The notes under the pieces: model-generated
Databases searched by the model: none
What the model was told of the DNA's origin: nothing
What the model saw: only the letters and a program-made list of their open reading frames with translations
Translations under genes and position numbers: made by a program
Source of the DNA: Toxorhynchites rutilus septentrionalis
Lineage: Eukaryota > Arthropoda > Insecta > Diptera > Culicidae
Assembly: GCF_029784135.1 (NCBI RefSeq)
Contig: NC_073745.1
Location: 166,061,649 to 166,125,648, forward strand
DNA: 64,000 bases
Direction of reading: 5' to 3'
Shown: in pieces, positions 8,932 through 21,046 of the stretch
How positions within the stretch are numbered: position 1 is the stretch's first letter
Layout: each line of letters begins with the position of its first letter

Positions 8932-10680
8932 TAGGTATACCTGATTACTTTGAATGAAATATAAATTGTATCCCATAACATATTTTAATATTCCTCCAAT
9001 ACAATATTCATGACTATTCGAATTAAAATAATGTGTAGTAAACAATACGTTCACTGAAATTTCTTTATTACCCTACAAACATGAAATTATTTTTCGCGAC
9101 CATTGCTGAAATTCATGAGCTTGCTCGATCTTCGTCCAGCAGCCAGTTCGAACATCTCTCTTTGAATGAGTTGATTTATTAATCAACTTTTTTAGAAAAA
9201 ATTGTAACTTCTCGTTTTGTCAACCAGAAAACAACTGATAGCATCCATTCAATAATAATGATCAACACTAGTCATCCTAATGTATCCATGTTAGGTCTTC
9301 TATAATCTTGATTATATCATGTACGGCCGCTTCCTTCTTAGTTCCATCCACGTCGATCAGCAATTTTCAACAGATTTGATTGTGTCAGTCAAATTTCCCT
9401 GTAATATTCGAAAAATTTCATAATTCATAATAATCGGGTGGTATTTGTGTGACCAGACCAATTGCATCGCTGACTATGCCAAATAGCACACAACCCGTTG
9501 TCGCCGTCGTTCGCTCACCAAAGTTTTGCATCACGAGCGAACCGTGGCGGAATACATTCACCATATCACCGAGATCGCATTGAGCAACCTTTGGTACTTG
9601 CTATCGTTCGTCGTCCGTTGCTGCGGCCCTTCGAATAAAAACAAAAATTGTTCGTATTATAAACAGAGCTACGGAAATCCTACTTAGCCATCTTTTAGGC
9701 AAACAAATAGATTGTTCTGTTATCCGCCCGAGGAAATCACTGTCATCCAATTTGGTTAATAGTCGCGAGCGATCTCCTCAAAATCTAAGTGGTGCGGACT
9801 CAATCCACTTCATTCTCAAGCAAATTCATGCATGTTTTCAAGCGATTTCTTGCAATAAATTCTCAGACCACCAGAGATGCCAGATTTACAAATATGTTTG
9901 TAAATTTACAGACATATCTGTAAAACATTCATCACATCTATTCATCACATCAAAAATATTTGACTCACCATATGACATTTTTCTATAGTTTTAATACAGA
10001 AAAGTTATTATATTTAGTATATATCAATACACATGACGTTAGACCAGCGATACTCAACCTGCGGCCCGGCAGTCCTTCTTGTTGGCCCATCTGGTATGTA
10101 TGATGTTTGGAGCTCATACACATAAGTACTTTTGCCTTGACATCATTGCAGACGAAAAAGAGGATACGGTTATTCACAATTAATGAACAATTGCATTCTC
10201 TGCAGGTAAGGAAAAATCTTGAACGAAAATTGTCTCTGATAATTATTTTCTGTTCTAGACAAGATTGTTTTGCTGAAATGCAAGGAGATTTATTGAAAAA
10301 AAGTTAAGTTAGGGTCAGGACTATGCAACCTATGTATTTAAACAACATCGAATAAAAATTTTCATTCTATTTTCAACAACTTACATTTGCTTTCGGGTCT
10401 GCTTATGACGAAATATGGGTTACTGTTCGATATTGTTACGACAGACATGGTTCATGGCCGTGTGGTCTAAAACTTGTATAGCCTTGCATGGCGGATGGAA
10501 AATATACACTGCATTTTTTTAAAAATAAAAACGACAAGACCGCAAGCCTTGGTGGATGTCCAATATATCAACGGAGAAATACTGTGTTTTATAAAAATTA
10601 ACAACGCGTATGTTTGTGTATGTATGTGTATGTATGTATGTGTAGATCGTTGAAACATTTAAGCACACTTACAGCACATA
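8932..10680. other. Non-coding AT-rich stretch
   Basis: No convincing frame. At 10046 a CAGCGATACTCAACCTGCGG motif resembles hAT-type termini but no partner end was found. Around 9880-9930 there is a small inverted motif (TTTACAAATATG/CATATCTGTAAA). A TGTATG microsatellite lies at 10616-10645. Confidence 0.4.
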
Positions 10681-11800
10681 AGTTATTAAGTGGTCCGAAA
10701 AATCATTTTTTTCCACGTTTTCCCAAAAATGACAAATGAAAATTAATAACATTTGAATCACTGAATCGATTTAGATGATCGACATATAAAATTGACCTAG
10801 CCTTTTATAAAAAAATATTTAACTTGCGAAAAACATAATTATATTTTAGTAATTATTGATTGTAGTCGTTTTTTATTTTTTTTATGACTTTGGACTAGAG
10901 GGCGCTATATATTTTTATATTTTTTCTTGAAAGCTGAGGATTTTTTACACAACATATCTCGATATCAGGGTTGCTATTTTTTCGTTTTTTAGATATGATT
11001 TAAAAAATAATTCTTTTTTTCCCATTTGTCCAAAAATAACTTTCTGCAAAAAATCATAACATTTGAACTACTGAACCGATTTAGATGATCGATATATTAA
11101 ATTGAAGCCAATAAGCAAACTCACACTTGCGGGAAGATTGGATTCTAGTAGCATAGGTCTAGTTTAGTCACATATGAATATTGATCGAAGACTTAAAACA
11201 TGTTAAATTTACAAAATTCTAACTTAAAAACGATAATTATAGCATCTCTGATATCGAGATATGTTAAGTAAATACTCCTCAGCTTTCCATAAAAAATATA
11301 AAAAAATATAGCGCTCCTATCTTTAACCGAGAAAACTATGAAAAACTAACTCAATCCATAATTACAAAAACAAAATTCAATTTTTTCGCAAAAGTAATAT
11401 TTTTTTAAAAAATATATCTCGTAAGCTTCAATTTGATATGTCGATATGTCGATGATATGAATCGGTCCAATAGTTCGAAAGTTATGACTTTTTGTAGTGG
11501 GAAAAATTGTTTTTCGAACCATCGATTAGTTTTGCAAAATCATATTTCAAAAACGAAAAAAATAGCATCTCTGATATCGAGATATTTTATGCAAAAGTTC
11601 TCAGCTTTCAATCCATATTAAAAATAGGATCCATATTATATGCAAGTTAAATATTTCTCAATTAAAGCTCATTGGCTTAAATTTGATATGTCGATCATCT
11701 AAATCGGTTGAGTGGTTCGAAAGTTATAAATTTTTGAAAAAAGTCATTTTGGGAAAAAGTGGAAAAAATGATTTTTGGGATCACCTTAAATTGGAAATGG
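10680..11800. repeat. Inverted-repeat (foldback) element
   Basis: The left half carries, twice, a module with TTTCCCAAAAATGAC, 'TTTGAAxCACTGAAxCGATTTAGATGATCGA' and 'xATCTCGATATCAG'. The right half carries the same module inverted twice (11430-11580, 11680-11795). The whole can fold back on itself with a turn near 11110-11200. A related module recurs inside the TIR element at 49757-50354. No transposase frame. Confidence 0.55.
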
Positions 11801-11821
11801 GCACCCTAATGACAAATTAAA

Positions 11822-13430
11822 AAACAGGAAGTGGGTTATATCTATGGTATAACCGCAATGGTGACGTAGGATTATCATTTATTTAGTGATCATCTGTTTG
11901 AAATTGAATCTGAATTCATTATGAATGAATGAATAAATGAATATTTGGGGGACTTCGAAAACGAGAGCGTTACGCTGGAGGTACAAGGTTTTATGCATCC
12001 AATATTGGATACGAAAGTATCCTACTGATGGGGAAGAATAATCTTCATAATCTTTCCTGCTAATTGCACTTGATTGAAAAATCACAGAACTAAATGTATT
12101 TGGTCGCAGTATTATATGGATAGAAAACATCAAAATAAACTCTTTCGCTTGCATGTAATTTTCAATTCCAAAGGGAACTCGCTGATTATTTTGCAGCAAC
12201 GACATATTTCCGGATTCTCCTCGATTCTTCTCGAAATCCACCAGTGGTTCATGCTAACAAAACCAATTATATTTGGTCGCAGTATTATATGGGTAAAAAA
12301 TATCAGAATAAACTCTTCCGCTCGAATGTAATTTCCAAATCCAAGGGGGCTGACAAATTATTTTGCAGTAGCGATGACATCTTTCCGAATTCTTCTCGAT
12401 TCTTCTCGAAGTCTACCACCAGTGGTTAATGCTAACTTGATAACCACCTGTTAATTGCACTTGATCGAAAAATCACAAAACCAATTGTATTTGGTCGCAG
12501 TATTAAATGGATAGAAAACATTAAAATAAACTCTTTCGCTTGAATGTAATTTTCAAGTCCAAGGGGGACTGGCAGGTTATTTTGCAGCAACGATCACTTT
12601 TTTCCGGATTTTTCTCGATAACCAGCGAACGTAAAGAGTTGCGCGCGTGTATGGGTGTGTGTGTTGTTGCTCCGATGCCTCAAGCGGAACCAATTTTCGA
12701 TGCTGGTACTCTCTCGGTCGTCTTCTCTTCTTCCTCTGATGGATCGGCTTTTCTGCGCTCCCTCACAGTTCCAAACAAACTGAATGCGTTTCAGGTCAGG
12801 TCCGGCAAGGTAATGAATCCCTTGATCCCTCGCCGTCCAGCTCGTCCAGCACGTTTAGCTCGTTCAATTACGATGTTGTCTTGTCGATGTCCTCACGAAA
12901 ACTGAATGCGTTTCACCACCAGAATATCGCTTAAGTATGCTTTTTGTGCGTGATTGAATCGAGAATAGGTGTGGTTTACGATGGCAATTTGGAAGGCAAA
13001 CTAGAGGGGAATGAACTCTCTGAGTTTGAAACTTTCGATGAAACAATAATCGATTGAAAATTATATAATTTTCGCGATGCGAAACATTTTCCGTTGCGCG
13101 CGCATACAATATTGGATATGAAAATTTTCTACTGATGGGGAAGAATAATTTTCAGAAGCTTTCCTGTTAATTGCGATTGATTGAAAAATGACAAAACCAA
13201 ATGTATTTGTTTGCAGTGTTATATGGATAGAAAACATTAGAATAAACTCTTTCGCATTAATGTATTTTTCAATTCCCAGGGGAACTGGCAGATTATTTTT
13301 CAGCAATGATTAGATCTTTCCGGAATTTTCTCGATGCTGAATGGCATCCAAACGAAGAGTTCCTCGCGTGTATGTGTGTGGCGGCTGCTCCGATGTCGTC
13401 CCGGGGAACCGTTTGTGGCATCACTCCCCA
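11822..13430 (-). repeat. Composite repeat family, copy A
   Basis: The left end (AACAGGAAGTGGGTTATATC..., GTGACGTAGGA) is the inverse of the right end of the copy at 19017-21046, and the order of internal blocks is inverted throughout. It includes about three divergent ~195-bp units between 12080 and 12600. No frame is conserved between copies. Near 12820-12890 it carries the block CATCCAGCTCGTCCAGC-like that is also found next to the H2A relic. Confidence 0.65.
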
Positions 13431-14408
13431 GTTTCATATACTTTCGAGCGGTTATAGACACAACGCCGACCGAGAGACGAAGAGTGCTACAAAAGTGATG
13501 GAATGGCACCCCGTCTTGCCCCCCGCAGGCAACAGTACCTATAGTTTCATGTTTTATAGTATAACTTGCTTAGAACGAAACGGCATCACTGTATTGAATA
13601 TCTTCTTTTCTGCTCCACAACTGTCAAAAAAAAAATCACAACAGAGGAAGAACCCAGAATGTAAGTATCATTAATTTTTATTTATTTAGTTTATTTAAAT
13701 AATTAAAAACTTTACAAGATACTAATCTTCATTCTATGATGTTTCCGTTACATTGAATAACATCAATTATGTTTAATTTCCAGCTATTCTAAAGCGCTTC
13801 CACCAGAGAGGATCCCCCACATTATGACGGAACTGAATACATTTGCAGTAGGCAAGGCTCAGTAGCTCTATGAACAGCTGGCCGTCAAACATAAAATAGG
13901 ACACATTCGATCGCCGGCTCTTTCCTAGTCGGATTTTGGAGGAAACAAAAAAGACGGGTGGGTAATGTCGGGGACATAACCGGAGTGACGTAGGACTATA
14001 CAAAGGGGACAGCTTTTGTTAAATATATATTTTAAATATATTTTTTTATTTTCTTCTCCTACGTGAATACCTACCTATCTACATAGAGGCGATTTAAACC
14101 TGTAATTGAACATTTCCGATGACAGTGGTACAGTGTCGACTTTCAATGTGGAGTCATAATTTGGACCCCGAACTCTATGTTTACAAAAATGACACATTAC
14201 AGATCCATCCAATTAGCTCAATGTCGAGCTAAATATAAATTACAGTACTTTCAATCTAGAAGCAATTTAAGAATTGGTGAAAATTGAATAATCGGGAAAG
14301 TCCCCAACCATCAATAAGCTCAGAACAACTGCCAAATTCACATACTCATCATATCCTGGCAAACAAATTATAAAAAAATCAATTTGTGTTTTATTATTAT
14401 TTTGGATA
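13431..14408. other. Unassigned repeat-like DNA
   Basis: Includes GACGTAGGACTATAC at 13989, similar to the ends of the composite repeat family, and a run of A at 13627. A minus-strand frame (13773-14003) shows no recognisable domain. Otherwise nothing seen. Confidence 0.35.
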
Positions 14409-14463
14409 TTATTTTAGAATGCATTGAACTGTATTTCGTAAACTCTTTTTTGAAAGGTTTAAT

Positions 14464-14479
14464 GGCCCTGATAAGCGCC
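14464..14479 (-). terminator. Histone mRNA 3' stem-loop of the H2A relic
   Basis: Minus-strand GGCGCTTATCAGGGCC forms a 6-bp stem (one mismatch) with loop TATC, matching the replication-dependent histone 3' element. A purine-rich CAAAAAAGAG follows at the place of the U7 snRNP target. Confidence 0.7.
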
Positions 14480-14928
14480 GTGTTTTATGGAATGGTTCCA
14501 ATTTAAAAAACTTAGTACTCGTGGTTTTAAAAAAAAACCATTTCGAATGCCCTCGATGCCGCCTTGTTCTGGTTTTGCCACCAAAGCAGATTGTATAAAG
14601 AACAAACTTTTTTCTTCTGCTACCTGCTGTCGTTTTGCGATTGCGTTTGCCACTCGCCACTTGCTGCAACTGCCTGTTGTGTTGTCTTGATGTCCACCGA
14701 ACCGAATGTGGTCTGTTCTGAATGCGGGTTTTCTTATCGTCGCGAGCAGCTTTGCCAGCTAACTCGATCACTTCGGCGGCCGAAACTATATAACGCCGGC
14801 TAGGTGGACTGGTGCACTGGTTCTAACGCGCTCGGTCTAGCTACCCTTGCGGGGAACTCCAGATCAACACGGTTCGGTCGGGATTTTGCCTTTCCCTTCA
14901 CTTTTCCTCCTTTGCCATAACCAACCAT
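14464..14928 (-). pseudogene. Histone H2A pseudogene
   Basis: From ATG at 14928 the frame reads MVGYGKGGKVKGKAKSRPNR, an H2A N-terminus with small changes, then EFP as in LQFPVG, and breaks in the histone-fold region. A second block (from about 14770) reads IELAGKAARDDKKTRI, matching H2A helix 2/loop (LELAGNAARDNKKTRI). Beyond that the sequence is unrelated in frame, but it ends in a histone-type stem-loop (14464-14479). About a third of the coding region is lost or scrambled, including the acidic patch region, so no functional H2A can be made. Presence of the stem-loop shows it came from a replication-dependent histone gene. Confidence 0.75.
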
Positions 14929-14929
14929 G

Positions 14930-15260
14930 GCTGCTTGTGTTGGTTTGTTGATGTGATGTCATGCGAAACGATGTGGTGTACGGTTCGGATGAGAATGATC
15001 GTTACGGTGGTGGTTTTGTATTATAGAGACTTTAAACTTTTTAGTTCATTCGTCTCTAGCCTTGAGAAAGGCCCTTAAAACTCTACTCTAACTCCTTCAT
15101 TACACCTCCGCCCCCATTGCCTTGAGAAAGGCACTCGATCCCTCGCCATCCAGCTCGTCCAGCAACGATGTTGTCCAGTCGGTGTCCACACAAAGAATGA
15201 TCGTTACGGCAGCGGAGCGGGGATTTTTAAGCTGACTGGCTGGCTCGAGAATTACGCATG
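14930..15260. repeat. Sequence upstream of the H2A relic, shared with the composite family
   Basis: The block CTCGATCCCTCGCC...CCAGCTCGTCCAGCA (about 15136-15190) recurs in copy A (12820-12870) and inverted in the big copy (34330-34378). GTTCATTCGTCTCTA at 15041 recurs at 1304. So the H2A relic lies close to sequence of the repeat family that carries H3. Confidence 0.5.
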
Positions 15261-15652
15261 TGTGAGACTGCGACAATTGTTTCGTTCATATTTTTTCTTT
15301 TTCCTTTCCAATCGTGCTTCTTTGTATTTCGCTGCTGCTCTGGTTGACCGTTTTGGTCGGTACGATTTGAGGAGCACAAAATGGACCAATCAAAAATGGG
15401 CACATAGTGCATTTGGACAATGCTTGATATTTCACGATTATTCAATTATTTATCTCAAGAAAAATGAAATGTTATTCGTTATGATAGATGCGTAGATATA
15501 TTTCCTATCAATTGATGCAAAAACCTTTGCGATCTATTGAGAAATGCTCGAGTTTTAAGCGTTCCAAATCTTGCATTTTTTCCAACTTGTTCAGTGCCTA
15601 GATTTTCATTTCACCCCCTATATCTTCCGGTTAGACGTAGTCCTACGTCAAA

Positions 15653-15888
15653 AAAAAGCAGGAGTTGAAGAAGCAGCGGCTGCAGACAAAATGAATGGTG
15701 CTGAGAAACGTGTTGATTTGGCAACGATAATAGGAAACAATGCCAGCGGAGTAATTCCAGTTTGTGACTATGTGAATAGATCCCCAAAAAGAAATGAAAT
15801 GTCTCATTGGCTGATAATGGATTGTGTAGGAGATATCATATCCTATCTGTTTGATCTGAAGATTCTTCACGGCAAATACACGGCATAA
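15653..15888 (+). CDS. Hypothetical frame, possible exon
   Basis: An open frame reads an Ala-rich start (EEAAAADKMNGAEK), then a mixed sequence ending FDLKILHGKYTA and a TAA. It begins right after a GACGTAGTCCTACGTC end motif of the composite repeat family. No domain is recognised. A splice-like acceptor (TTGTTTCAG) lies at about 16009. It could be a chance frame; codon content is slightly better than its surroundings. Confidence 0.2.
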
Positions 15889-16519
15889 ATATGGCCATTA
15901 CTGGGGAGGATTTAATTACAAATCAATCATCAAGGATCACAACTTAAGGTATTTACATTGTATTTTTATTCGGAAGTAAGAAAACTAACGGGCTAATGTT
16001 TTGTTTCAGCGAAATTTGTTCAATTTCATCAATACGATCATCGCCAGCTAGTCCATTTGCAATGCATACAGGATGTTTTTGGTGTAAATATATACACAAG
16101 TTCCAAGCATTTTCTTATAGACAAAGTATCGTAAAGTACTCCAGAAAGAGAGAAACAGACAAAAAGAAATAATTCAATCAGCGCAGGTTAGGCTCAGGTT
16201 TTTTTTTAACGATTTAGAATTAAGAAAAATTGCATTTCTCACAATTCAATACGAGAGGATGAAGATAGTTTAGACCTGATTGTGATTATGGACGCTATTC
16301 CGGCTGCGAGGAATATTTTATTTAGAACCATATGAAGTAAATTTATAATTTAATGCAATCACGTAATACAATGATATGTAATTTATGATGTATATTTATA
16401 TATTAAATAAAACTAATGATGACCGTGGTCTCTGTGAGTTTTTGTTTTATCGTTTAATAAATCATGTAAACACAAGAAACTATAATAAAAATCGAACAGT
16501 TTTGTTTTCGGTCGTCACG
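15889..16519. other. AT-rich stretch without recognised genes
   Basis: No conserved frame, repeat end or RNA seen. Confidence 0.4.
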
Positions 16520-17085
16520 GTGCCAGATTGGCACAGTGTTGGCTCGTAATTTGTTGTCAAATACGAAGGGTAGGTCGACAAAATCATTGCAAAATGGCAC
16601 GGTATCGGCACCGTTGTCGGCACCATTTTTGTAACCAATTCGGTACAACAAAGTAGACTGGGTCTCCTCCTGATGGATTCCCTTCTGGCCTAAGGTGCAC
16701 AAACAGGCTCTTGGTGACAGCGTTCATCCGCGCTTTCATGATAAACGAAGAGCTTCACCACAACAGCGACAACATGCTCCAATCGCTGTTCAATTAGAAC
16801 TGAGTAGATTTCCGAGCGGTGCTCGCTTATATACCGATTGGTGTTTTCAATAGCCTGTTTTGATAGCAATTTTAAGGCTATTGAAACAAGTTTTTGGATC
16901 AAAAAGTAACAAGTATACAACGCGTAGACATTTAATCTTTCGAATGAAGTGTTTATCATACCATTTCGTTCAGTTGTTTAGGAGCTATTAACGCTCAAAA
17001 TCTCGGTCTCCGGCGTAACGCTTTCTTTTGCGAAACTTTGATTTTACACCCCGGTATAGAAATGAAAGACGTAGTCCTACGTCAA
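16520..17085 (-). repeat. Composite repeat family, truncated copy
   Basis: Read on the minus strand it starts with TTTTTGACGTAGGACTACGTC (ending 17085) and a CCGGGGTGTAAAATC block. It then continues through a TATATAAGCGAGC TATA-box-like motif (near 16827) and a block ending GAGCCTGTTTGTGCACC (16697-16713), in the same order as 19017-19410 and 30388-30780. It breaks off before the rest of the family. Confidence 0.65.
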
Positions 17086-17729
17086 AAATACGAGTTTAAT
17101 GTTTTGCGATAAAGAACAAAATTACCACTTTTGACGAAGAGTTGAGAACCACTATATTAGTTTGGCATGGAATGGCTGTATATATATATACAGAATACAA
17201 TCTTACGTGCATCGTGATGTACAAAGTATTAATGAATAAGTGAAAATTAACGTTAAAAGACATTTCTATAGATCTGCACACTTTTACAGACTTTTCCACA
17301 TTTTTAACAGACATTCACATGTTTTTACAGACTTTTTTTAAAAATCATCTGGCAGCTCTTCCTTCCACTTTTTATCGAATATTTCCAAATCGCAGGAGTA
17401 AACATTTACGTGACTCTGACTTTGTTTGTTTTTATTACGTTCGGAAAAACGTTATGACAAAGAGAGGGGACATTAAAAATGCGTTGCTCAGTGAAAGGCT
17501 GAGATGGTCTTTTAGAGATGCAATGGTTAATTGAACAATTGACGGAAAAATGTAGTTCGTTCATTTTATAATTTTACTTATTTTTGCCCTTGACAACAAT
17601 ACCTCTTTTATAGTGTTGATTATCATAAGAAAAATAACACTCCTGATCGTTGGATCTCTTTTGACATTTCAATTGGATCTTTTTTGACAGCCGTTTTGAT
17701 TCAGTCCGCACTACCTAGCTCAAAATTAC
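17086..17729. other. Non-coding stretch with a solo TIR-element end
   Basis: 17150-17190 matches the terminal part of the element at 49757-50354 (ACTATAT...GGAATGGCTGTATATA). No gene seen in the remainder. Confidence 0.4.
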
Positions 17730-17903
17730 CTCCAGCGTGACAGATCGCATCAAATCACCCACCAAAATGAAGTCGCCTGCAAAAAAACCATTACTCTGAG
17801 GAATCCAAGTGATTGCATTAATCTTGTTTACCCTTGGTTTTATATGCCAACACGTTATTGAAATGGTTACATTCAAGTCGCAAATTCTTATCATCAGTCC
17901 ACT

Positions 17904-18131
17904 TGTTAAGTATTGTGACGTAGTTATGCGACTGGCACACCTGGTAATATATACCTTAGTCCTTTCGTAATGTTATGACAGTAGTGTTCGGACGTATGTC
18001 TGTTCGCTATTCGGGTTGATCGAGTGTTCGGCTCGCGTTCGGGTTTTGTCACGGTGGTACTCTTCTCTTCTTCTCAAGACATCGTACAGTGTAGACGTGG
18101 ATGTACAGTTTCCTCCATAGATAATTCAACA
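17904..18131 (+). repeat. 5' LTR of the Bel-Pao element
   Basis: 228 bp, starting TGTTAAGTATTGTGACG and ending AATTCAACA. Preceded by the CCACT duplication. Confidence 0.88.
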
Positions 18132-18134
18132 CTT

Positions 18135-18152
18135 TGGTCCTTCGAGCCGGAT
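18135..18152 (+). other. Primer binding site, tRNA-Tyr type
   Basis: TGGTCCTTCGAGCCGGAT starts three bases after the LTR. It is complementary over 18 bases to the 3' end of insect tRNA-Tyr plus CCA, as recalled from other insects. Confidence 0.7.
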
Positions 18153-18289
18153 CTGGCGTTTTCTAAGGTGAATATATTCCTTTTCAGCTTTAGGTTACAA
18201 TCGTTAGTAGAAAACTGGTGATGGAATGACACATGGGTCGATTTCAATAAGGGTTCAACCATGAGGGGTTGAACATATATCGGTAACAT

Positions 18290-18690
18290 TAATAAAAAAT
18301 GGCTGCGACACTCGGGTCGGCAAAGCCATATTTTGAAGTTTAATCCGCCGCTTGGGGCAAACAACACACGGCAGCAACACGTGAGTTGCTTTTCATGGAT
18401 GGATGAGAAATGCCGTTCGGGGCGATCGTCGTAACAAAAAACATGGCGTCTGATTTTATGTTCGTATTAAACCGTGTGGGTTGAAAGAAAAATGACACTC
18501 AGGATGTGTAGGATGAGAAAAAACGCCGCTTGGGGCGATTGTCGAAAACCATGGTTTCTGCCTTTCTATGTTAGATTTCAACCGTGTGAACTGGGAGGAA
18601 AACGCCATTCGGGGAGATTCTCGATAAACAGGGCGGCTGCTTTTCCGTTGGCGTTAAAAACCATATGGGTTGAGAAAACGACATGACGAC
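18290..18690 (+). repeat. Degenerate ~100-bp tandem repeats inside the Bel-Pao element
   Basis: Three to four units share CGCCGCTTGGGGCGATTGTCG and ACCGTGTGGGTTG motifs (near 18350, 18415-18482, 18526-18595, 18605-18672). They occupy the leader/gag region, where no gag frame survives. Confidence 0.5.
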
Positions 18691-19016
18691 ACGAAAACTA
18701 AACACAGTGATAAAGTGTGTGAGTGTGTATAAAGAGTACATGATTCAAACTGAACTCAATCGACTAATCATGCAACGCAATCATACATCAAAAATATTTC
18801 TGGGTTTGAAGACAACATCATGGTACTATAAACAAGGCGTAACATGTTGGAACTTGTTGATCGCAGAGATTCCCAGCAAAACTGATTCCCGATGAAGTAC
18901 ACAATATGGATACCGTAGACACCAAGTATACAAAAGAATTGAGTATGATCGGCAAAACGATCAACAACATGCAGAACCACAATTCATCTGAATTATATAT
19001 CTTCGATCGATCTATT

Positions 19017-21046
19017 TTTGACGTAGGACTACGTCTTTCATTTCTATACCGGGGTGTAAAATCAAAGTTTCGAAAACGAAAGCGTTACGCCGGAGACCGA
19101 GATTTTGATCGTTAATAGCTCCTAAACAACTGAACGAAATGGTATGATAAACACTTCATTCGATAGATAAAATGTCTACGCGTTCTATACTTGTTACCTT
19201 CTGATCCAAAAACTTGTTTCAATAGTCTTAAAATTGCTTTCAAAACAGGCTATTGAAATCACCAATCGGTATATAAGCGAGCGCCGCTCGGAAATCCACT
19301 CAGTTCTAATTGAACAGCGATTGGAGCATGTTGTCGCTGTTGCGGTGAAGCTCTTTATTTATCATGAAAGCGCGGATGAACGGTGTCACCAAGAGCCTGT
19401 TTGTGCACCCTAGGCCAGAAGGGAATCTATCAGGAGGAGAGTGATGCCACAAACGGTTCCCTGGGAAGACATCGCTACACACACATACACGCGCGGCTAT
19501 TAACAGGTGGTTATCGAGTTGGCATTAACCACTGGTGGGCTTCCAGTATCGAGGAAAATGTGGAAATATCTAATCGTTACTGAGAATAATCTGCCAGTTC
19601 CTCTGGGAATTTTCAAAATATATTCATGTGAAAGAGTTTAATTGAATGTTTTCTATCCATGTAACACTGTGACCAAATACATTTGGTTTTGTGGTTTTTC
19701 AATCAATCGCAATTAACAGGATAGCTTCAGAAGATTATTCTTCCCCATCAGTAGGATATTTCCGTATCCAATATTGTATGCGCCCGCAATCGATTATTGC
19801 TCAGTCGCCGAAAGTTCCGAGCTCAGAGAGTTCATTCCCCTCTAGTTTGCCTTCCAAATTGCCATCGTAAACCACACCTTCTCTCGATTCAATCACACAC
19901 AAAAAGCATACTTAAGCGATATTCTGGTGGTGAGACACATTAATTTTTCGTGAGGACATCGACAAGACAACATCGTTGCCTAACGTGCTGGAGGAGGTGG
20001 ACGGCGAAGGATCGACACATACACGCGCAGAACTCTTTCCGTTAGGATGCCATTCAGCATCGAGAAAGTTCCGGAAAGATCTAATCATTGCTGGAAAATA
20101 ATCTGCCAGTTCCTTTGGGAATTTTCGAAATATATTCATGTGAAAGAGTTTAATTGAATGTTTTCTATCAATGTTACACTGTGACCAAATATGTTTCAAC
20201 CAAGTGCTATTAACAGGTGGTTATCGAGTTGGCATTAACCACTGGTGGGCTTCCAGTATCGAGGAAAATGTGGAAATATCTAATCGTTACTGAAAATAAT
20301 CTGCCAGTTCCTCTGGGAATTTTCAAAATATATTCATGTGAAAGAGTTTAATTGAATGTTTTCTATCCATGTAACACTGTGACCAAATATGTTTCAATCA
20401 AGTGCTATTAACAGGTGGTTATCGAGTTGGCATTAACCACTGGTGGGCTTCCAGTATCGAGGAAAATGTGGAAATAACTAATCGTTACTGAAAATAATCT
20501 GCCAGTTCCTCTGGGAATTTTCAAAATATATTCATGTGAAAGAGTTTAATTGAATGTTTTCTATCCATGTTACACTGTGACCAAATATGTTTCAATCAAG
20601 TGCTATTAACAGGTGGTTATCGAGTTGGTATTAACCACTGGTGGGCTTCCAGTATCGAGGAAAATGTGGAAATAACTAATCGTTACTGAAAATAATCTGC
20701 CAATCTATGGGAATTTTCAAAATATATTCATGTGAAAGAGTTTAATTGAATATTTTCTATCCATGTAACACTGTGACCAAATACATTTGGTTTTGTGGTT
20801 TTTCAATCAATCGCAATCAACAGGATAGCTTCTGAAGATTATTCTTCCCCATCAGTAGGATATTTCCGTATCCAATATTGGATGCATAAAACCTTGTGCC
20901 TCCAACGTAACGCTCTCGTTTTCGAAGTTCTCCAAATATTCATTCATTCAGAATGAATTCAGATTCAACTTCATACAAATGATCTCTATATCAACGAGAG
21001 TCCTACGTCATCCTTGCGGTTATACCATAGATATAACCCACTTCCT
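19017..21046 (+). repeat. Composite repeat family, copy B, inserted in the Bel-Pao element
   Basis: Starts TTTTTGACGTAGGACTACGTC and ends ACCATAGATATAACCCACTTCCTG then TTTTT. After the start come CCGGGGTGTAAAATC, a TATATAAGCGAGC motif (about 19270), a block ending GAGCCTGTTTGTGCACC, a CACACACATACACGCGCG stretch, and then modules repeated in tandem. No frame is shared between copies. It lacks the H3 block seen in the 30388-34985 copy. Confidence 0.7.
20192..20780 (+). repeat. ~198-bp tandem repeat, three units
   Basis: Units start at 20192, 20391 and 20589 with GTTTCAA(C/T)CAAGTGCTATT and are about 95% alike. A further unit of the same kind is at 19494-19690. Each holds AGGTGGTTATCGAGTTGG and an inverted motif around CATTAACCACTGGTGGGC. 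Confidence 0.8.

Noticed and set aside
10616..10645. TGTATG run as a telomere-like or regulatory repeat
   Set aside because: A short simple microsatellite of a kind common in insect DNA.
14409..14771. 120-codon minus-strand frame as an intact gene
   Set aside because: Only its first ~17 codons match histone H2A; the rest is out-of-frame or unrelated, so it is part of a pseudogene.
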